A DNA stretch of 64,000 nucleotides from Heliocidaris tuberculata. Lineage: Eukaryota; Echinodermata; Echinoidea; Camarodonta; Echinometridae. The stretch lies in NCBI GenBank assembly GCA_025618425.1, contig CM046842.1, forward strand, positions 27,177,168 through 27,241,167, read 5' to 3'. Of this stretch, positions 59,116 to 64,000 are shown one piece after another. The stretch's first letter is position 1. Each line of letters starts with the position of its first letter. The translations under genes and the position numbers were made by a program. Under the pieces are notes generated by a model that had not been told where the DNA came from, ran no database searches, and worked only from the letters and a program-made list of their open reading frames with translations.

Positions 59116-61813
59116 GTAAGTTCCAGAACAGGACGAATGCAGCAACTTGCCAGTAAGCTGTTTGGAAATATGCTCTTAGGTAGCTTGGCGAAACGCAATG
59201 GCGCATAAAGACGCGGGAAAGACGCAAAGAGGAAAATTGCTTTAGTCTGTACTTCTAAAATTAGAATCAGACTTATCTGAATAAATGTTTTCATATTACT
59301 TTGCTTTAAAGTGTTCAAAGAGGTCAATACTAATTCTAGATACTAATATTTGGTTCTCCCTCTATAGAATGAAATTTTGATTTTGAATAATTTTGTCGTA
59401 TGCGTCTTTCCCGATGATGTCTCGCTAATATACCTAATAATATCACCATTAATGTTTTCTAAAAGGTCCTGTTTTAAAGGGAAGCTTGAGTTCTGGGAAA
59501 GGTAAAAAATCATTTGTGAACTTTCTCATTCTTTTTATGTTAGTTTGGAAGATTATCATAGTAGATATATGTCCCCTGAAAAGGATTGCTCTTCAAATGC
59601 TCTCACATTGAGAATATGACAAGAAACAGCTGAAATGTTCGAGCCGAACATTTGTGTGTAGTCCCATATACACATTTCTGTGTGCAGTGCATGTGACTTT
59701 CAGCAGGATTGAGTCAATTTCTTATCATTTTTGTGATTCCAAAACCTTACAGCATACACCAATTTTTATTTGCTATATAATCAACCTTTCCCAATTGCTT
59801 TGAGACAATTTCTTTCACAATTCAATCTCATGACCAGATCTCAACTTTATCTTTAACATTGTTTTGAACTATCTCTGCAGTATTAGTCCGTCATATTTTT
59901 TTTTCTGTTTAAATATTGTAATTTTTTAGACAACCAGGTATGGAAAAATTGTTTACATAATCTCTTCAATAATGCATATCGCTTTTATATGGCTACATCC
60001 CCTTTTCAAAAGACAGGACCTCATAAAACTTTAGAAAACAGAACGGCAAATAAACTCCCGTATTAAAACTAGGTAGGAACATGGTTATACGCAGGTCATA
60101 CGTAGGTTAAAGAATTACACGTTGGAACACGGTCTTAAGCTTGGTACACACAACAGATACAATCAACCCAAACACACACAGGTGTAAAAATGAGTATGAA
60201 CACTGCGTCCCGTGACAGAGATCTATCAATCAAAATATAAAATGCAATTGAATGGTTGGACATAAAGGGGGACTGTTCGTGGGAGTTGCTGGTATGATGT
60301 GATATGTAAAACACGTGAAGGTGACATATCAATGACTAATATTGAATAATTTGAAAAATATTGACATTTTGTAGCTATAAAGATGTGAAACTCACATTGA
60401 ATATTGAGGGGAAAGCTCTTTTCTCTATTGATATCAAAAAAGAAAAATTAGAAATCCCTGCTACTCTGTTTGAATTGAAATTATCCACTACAGAAGTACT
60501 TACATGTGTACATATAAATGTGGATAAAGAAAAAAGAATTGGGCGACCATCTAGTATAAAACTGTCTTCTTAAATAAGTATATCAATTCGGCTGTCTGCC
60601 TAATGCTCCACATTCTGATGTTGATTGATCTGCTATTGTCTATTTCCGTTTAAGCAATCTCGGAACAGTATGTTGTAGAAAATAAAAGGGATGAAACTGC
60701 GTAATATGCACAATGTCTTTTTCTATTTGTTTGCATGTTATGATACATGAATTTCCAACATCACCTCCAGGTTTGTGCGGGTTTATATTCTCCTCAGACC
60801 TGTTTCTATGTTCCAATTGGCTACAGTTAACTTTGTGAACATGGAGAAGAAGATTTTCTTTTAGTCCCCAGCAGAAATACCGAGACATTTAAGAGTTTTT
60901 TTTTTTTTTTTTTTTTTTTTTCCACTGAGAAGAAATTTTTTAAATCAAAATTTATATTAAAAAAAAATAGATAATGACCAAATTTTTAGAATTGACTTTT
61001 TACAAAATGACAATTGTATAAACTGGATCCGTTGATTTTAGATTCATTTCGTTGGTTGTGGGCGAGGTTGGGGGAGTGGGTGTGCGTTCGTTTTCACACA
61101 TGCTTATTCAGGGTGAAGCTGAGTAATACACTTGCAAGTGCATTGTGAAATGTGAAAAAAACAAACAAACAAACAAAACAAAAAAAAAACAAAAAAAACG
61201 AACAGTAGTTTTTCGGATGTTCGATTGCATGGTGAATAGAGACAGTTGTGTATACAGAGGTTTGAGGAACCCAAAAAATAATAAATAACTAAATTTGACT
61301 GAACATCGAAAACTACTTCAATTCTGCCTTAGCGATCCAACACAAGTACGGGGTTTTAGATGCCATTCTATAAACTGGAACTGAAGCTAAGGGTACGTCC
61401 GTTTATGTTATATTATCCTGCTGTGAATGTGAATTGGAGATGATAACAAGTTATATAAACATTGATACAAAGTCTATGAATCTTCCAGAGGAAATAGTGG
61501 AACTGCGTGTAAACTTGATGATCTCGAAGATCTGAGGCTGGAACTCATGCTGTGCCAGAGAATTATATTTCCCGGTCATAAACACAATTCAATGGACCAA
61601 TTTCCTTTTACTGTCCTCCTCTCGTTCTCGTTGTACTCTTAACTAGTATAGGAAAAGGATGGCATTTGAATATTCACTTTTACGCTTCCTAACCCATAGC
61701 TCTAAAGTGTCTCCTTTTAGTGACGCTTTTGGTTATCACGAATAAATGCGATGTAATTGTAACTAGACATTAAAGTCTCTAACTTGGCAAGGATGTGTAA
61801 AATGTATAATCAC
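59116..61813. other. Intergenic stretch with one unassigned ORF
   Basis: Apart from the ORF at 60372-60573 and a T-run (60895-60920) I see no feature. Confidence 0.5.
60372..60573 (+). CDS. Unassigned short ORF, possible terminal exon or transposon relic
   Basis: Preceded by an acceptor-like tract (gacattttgtag, ending 60374), the frame reads YKDVKLTLNIEGKALFSIDI and ends ...EKRIGRPSSIKLSS with TAA at 60571-60573. Composition is protein-like (alternating hydrophobics, Lys/Glu-rich), unlike the low-complexity ORFs around it. I do not recognise the family. The Gly-Arg-Pro-Ser near the end recalls basic motifs in transposase-derived proteins, but this is weak. Confidence 0.25.
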
Positions 61814-62292
61814 TACACTGTAAATCGTCTGAACACTTTTTATAAACGATTTTCTGTAATCTAAACACGTTTATCATTATCATTTATCATTATCGCCTGT
61901 ATAATATCAGAGGTCCCTGTTTAATTTTGGAACATTTCATAAACACTTAAACAATGTTTAATAAACACTCAAACACGTTTAATATGAATATTTTGGAACA
62001 CTTTGACACGTATAAACAAGTTTAATATGAAATCATGAGTTTATAAAATTACCATCTATAAACATCTAAACACACATCTCAACGTGTTTAAGTTTTTATG
62101 AAGTGTTCAAGATTCCCAATTAAACATATAGGATAAACGTGTCTAAGAGTTTATGAAGTGTTCCAAAACTAAACAGGAATTTTTAGCATCATACAGGCGA
62201 TAATGATAAATGATAATGATAAACGTGTTTAGATGTTTATAAAGTGTTACAAAAAAGCGTTTACACAAAGTGTTCAGGCGATTTACAGTGTA
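61814..62292. mobile_element. MITE with TACACTGTAAA ends (divergent copy)
   Basis: Ends tacactgtaaatcgtctgaa and ttcaggcgatttacagtgta. The interior is a series of inverted blocks based on aaacacgttta, and gataatgataaatgataat mirrors the left side. Confidence 0.85.
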
Positions 62293-62617
62293 TCTGTCAA
62301 ATTTTGCAGTTTTCATCCACATTGGTTCATTTATCTTTTTTTTTCTTCTTCAAACTATGTAGGAGAGGAAAATAAGAATAATTGTTGCCAATATAAAGAA
62401 GGGAAAACTGATTAACTGATTGATTTAAACCATTAGAAAACTATGAACTGCTGTGGGCTATGGGTAGTAATTTTCTCCTCTGCTTTACATGTTTTATCCA
62501 CAAAAAAAATCATTTTCTTGCGATAAATCTTCTCGAATTTTAAAGCGATATATTTTCATTTTAATTTCAGTTTGCATGTGGGAAATACAAAACAATCTAA
62601 ATTGAAACAGAAAAACT

Positions 62618-62764
62618 GGGCCCCGTTTCATAAAACTTGTTATCAATAACAAGTTACATAACAGTTATAAGCTACTGAAATACTCGTATCTGATTAGCTG
62701 AGAGCAAATCTGTCATAGAAATGGGGCAGTTGTTATTGATAACAAGTTTTATGAAACGGGGCCC
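62618..62764. mobile_element. Foldback MITE, GGGCCCCGTTTCATAAAACT ends, shared core
   Basis: Arms of about 35 bp (gggccccgtttcataaaact, tgttatcaataacaa) flank the core ataagctactgaaatactcg, ctgattagctgagagcaaat. Confidence 0.9.
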
Positions 62765-63514
62765 TGATCTAGCAGTGAGCATGCTAATTAATAAACTACC
62801 TGTTTAACTCCAACTCTTTTCATATATCATTCCATAATTCTGCTTTGTTTGTTTTTCCTTTCGTCTTTTACTTCTGTATTCTTTTTAACGTAATGATTTA
62901 TCATGCACTGTGGTCATTTAAAAATCCACGTCCTGCGAAAACAGTGAAAAGAACATGTTTAATGAACGTCACCACTTTATTCTAAAAGCTTCTTTTGCAC
63001 TGTTGTAACGAACCGTTATCCTTTAGCTTTTAACGCGTGCCTTCAGACCCGATTTTTACCCGATTTTCCCGACTGGTGGAGATTGATCTTCTTCATTTAA
63101 AAATTGTATCATCATTATTGTTTCTATCTTTTTCCATTCAAGACTTTAATTTTGTAATTTTTGTTTCACTAGTACAAGCATTCCCATTATGCCTCTTCCT
63201 CAAATGTATAATCGAACCTGTTATCGAATATTATTCTGTTTCAATTTTTGCATAAAATGTAATTAATCTGATCTCATTACCAATTTTACCTTCCCATAAA
63301 TATATAATGATACTTGTTTAATTATTTTCTTTTATAGTTTAAGTTATATAAAATGTAATAGCTTTATGGTTTCACTTTAATAATATTTTGTCATATATGA
63401 TAGAATGTATTCTCGATTACGTTTTCATTTGTCCTAACTTTTCTATGTATTTCATTTAAAAATATTTCTAAATTGTAAAGTGAATGTAACTCAGCCCTGC
63501 AGCTGCCACTTTCA

Positions 63515-63845
63515 GTACACTCTTAAAATGTTGGGTAAATTTAGTTGGGTAACTGCTGGTTGGTTAAAAATATTCCCAATTCTGGGCTATTATTAACCAA
63601 CTGGACACTCGAGTGGTGTAACCAATATTGGTCAATACTTTTTACCTAAATATTGGGCATATATTTACCAACAGTATTTGGTAATTATGGGTTGGGTACT
63701 TGTTGCCCTGTAGTTGTGTAATTTTGTCACATTTCCTTTGCCAGTTGGGTAAATTTTGTTGGGTAACTGATGGTTGGTTAGAAATTCGCTTTTGCCCAAC
63801 TTGTGGTAAATATTTTTACCCAATATTGGGGAAAACACTTATATG
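63515..63845. mobile_element. Element with repeated ttgggtaa blocks
   Basis: Two direct copies of gttgggtaaattt.gttgggtaact.. (63530, 63743) plus inverse ttacccaatattggg blocks. A related fragment lies at 36720-36835. Confidence 0.6.
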
Positions 63846-64000
63846 AATATTCATGAATTTTTAGTAGCGTATGGTTTGGGGTGGCCCGATTTACTAACTG
63901 TCACCGAATGCATGAAAAAATATAAGGGGTATATAAGAGCTTGCACTAGTTTGCACTAACTGGATAGGATAGGTCTAGGATAGGATAGCTTAAAATAGGA
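63846..64000. repeat. GGATA pentamer tract at the window end
   Basis: From 63959 the sequence is ctggataggataggtctagg and variants, continuing beyond the window. Confidence 0.6.

Overview
The window looks like nuclear DNA of a marine deuterostome invertebrate, most likely an echinoderm and probably a sea urchin. This is inferred from three things. The genes are intron-rich with small exons and GT-AG junctions. The gene types (ankyrin-death-domain, MS4A/CD20-like and dispanin/CD225 proteins) belong to families I recall as multi-copy in echinoderms. Between them is a very dense layer of short inverted-repeat elements, tRNA-derived SINEs, microsatellites and homopolymer G/C runs. It is not bacterial: there are no operons or long ORFs, and most of the 60-110 codon ORFs are microsatellite or MITE translations. 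A 500-base run of N (11001-11500) marks an assembly gap.

Three split protein-coding genes can be rebuilt with matching splice phases. (1) 17503-28274, plus strand: six exons encode about 523 residues, with roughly ten to eleven ankyrin repeats, a Ser/Gly-rich linker and a C-terminal death-domain-like module. One in-frame TAG at 17962-17964 interrupts an otherwise open exon 1. (2) 35507-44948, plus strand: seven exons encode a four-transmembrane MS4A/CD20-like protein. It needs a 1-nt shift near 41446 to join TM4 to a tail with 16 cysteines in about 40 residues. (3) 56435 down to 47853, minus strand: two firm exons, and possibly an 11-nt microexon at 57751-57761, encode a dispanin (CD225/IFITM-type) membrane protein whose 5' end was not found. 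Genes 2 and 3 converge. A chain of exon-like segments with good splice sites (50262-52630, plus strand) lies antisense inside the dispanin intron and may be a non-coding transcript.

Layout: 1-11000 holds simple repeats, a degenerate ~220-bp tandem array and several MITEs. The gap is 11001-11500. 11501-17500 has no recognisable gene but carries a TIR element with an embedded hammerhead-core/Penelope-like fragment. 17503-28274 is the ankyrin-death gene with transposons in its introns. 28275-35500 holds tandem duplications, a ~90-bp minisatellite, a SINE, a long TAG/CAG microsatellite and a long-TIR element just upstream of the next gene. 35507-44948 is the MS4A-like gene, whose last intron carries a ~1.5-kb near-palindrome. 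45000-58000 holds the dispanin gene and nested MITEs, including a clear 8-bp target duplication. 58000-64000 is microsatellites and MITEs with one unassigned 60-70 codon ORF.

The three genes do not form a pathway that the sequence can demonstrate. Their families suggest signalling adaptors and membrane proteins often associated with immunity, but that is inference.
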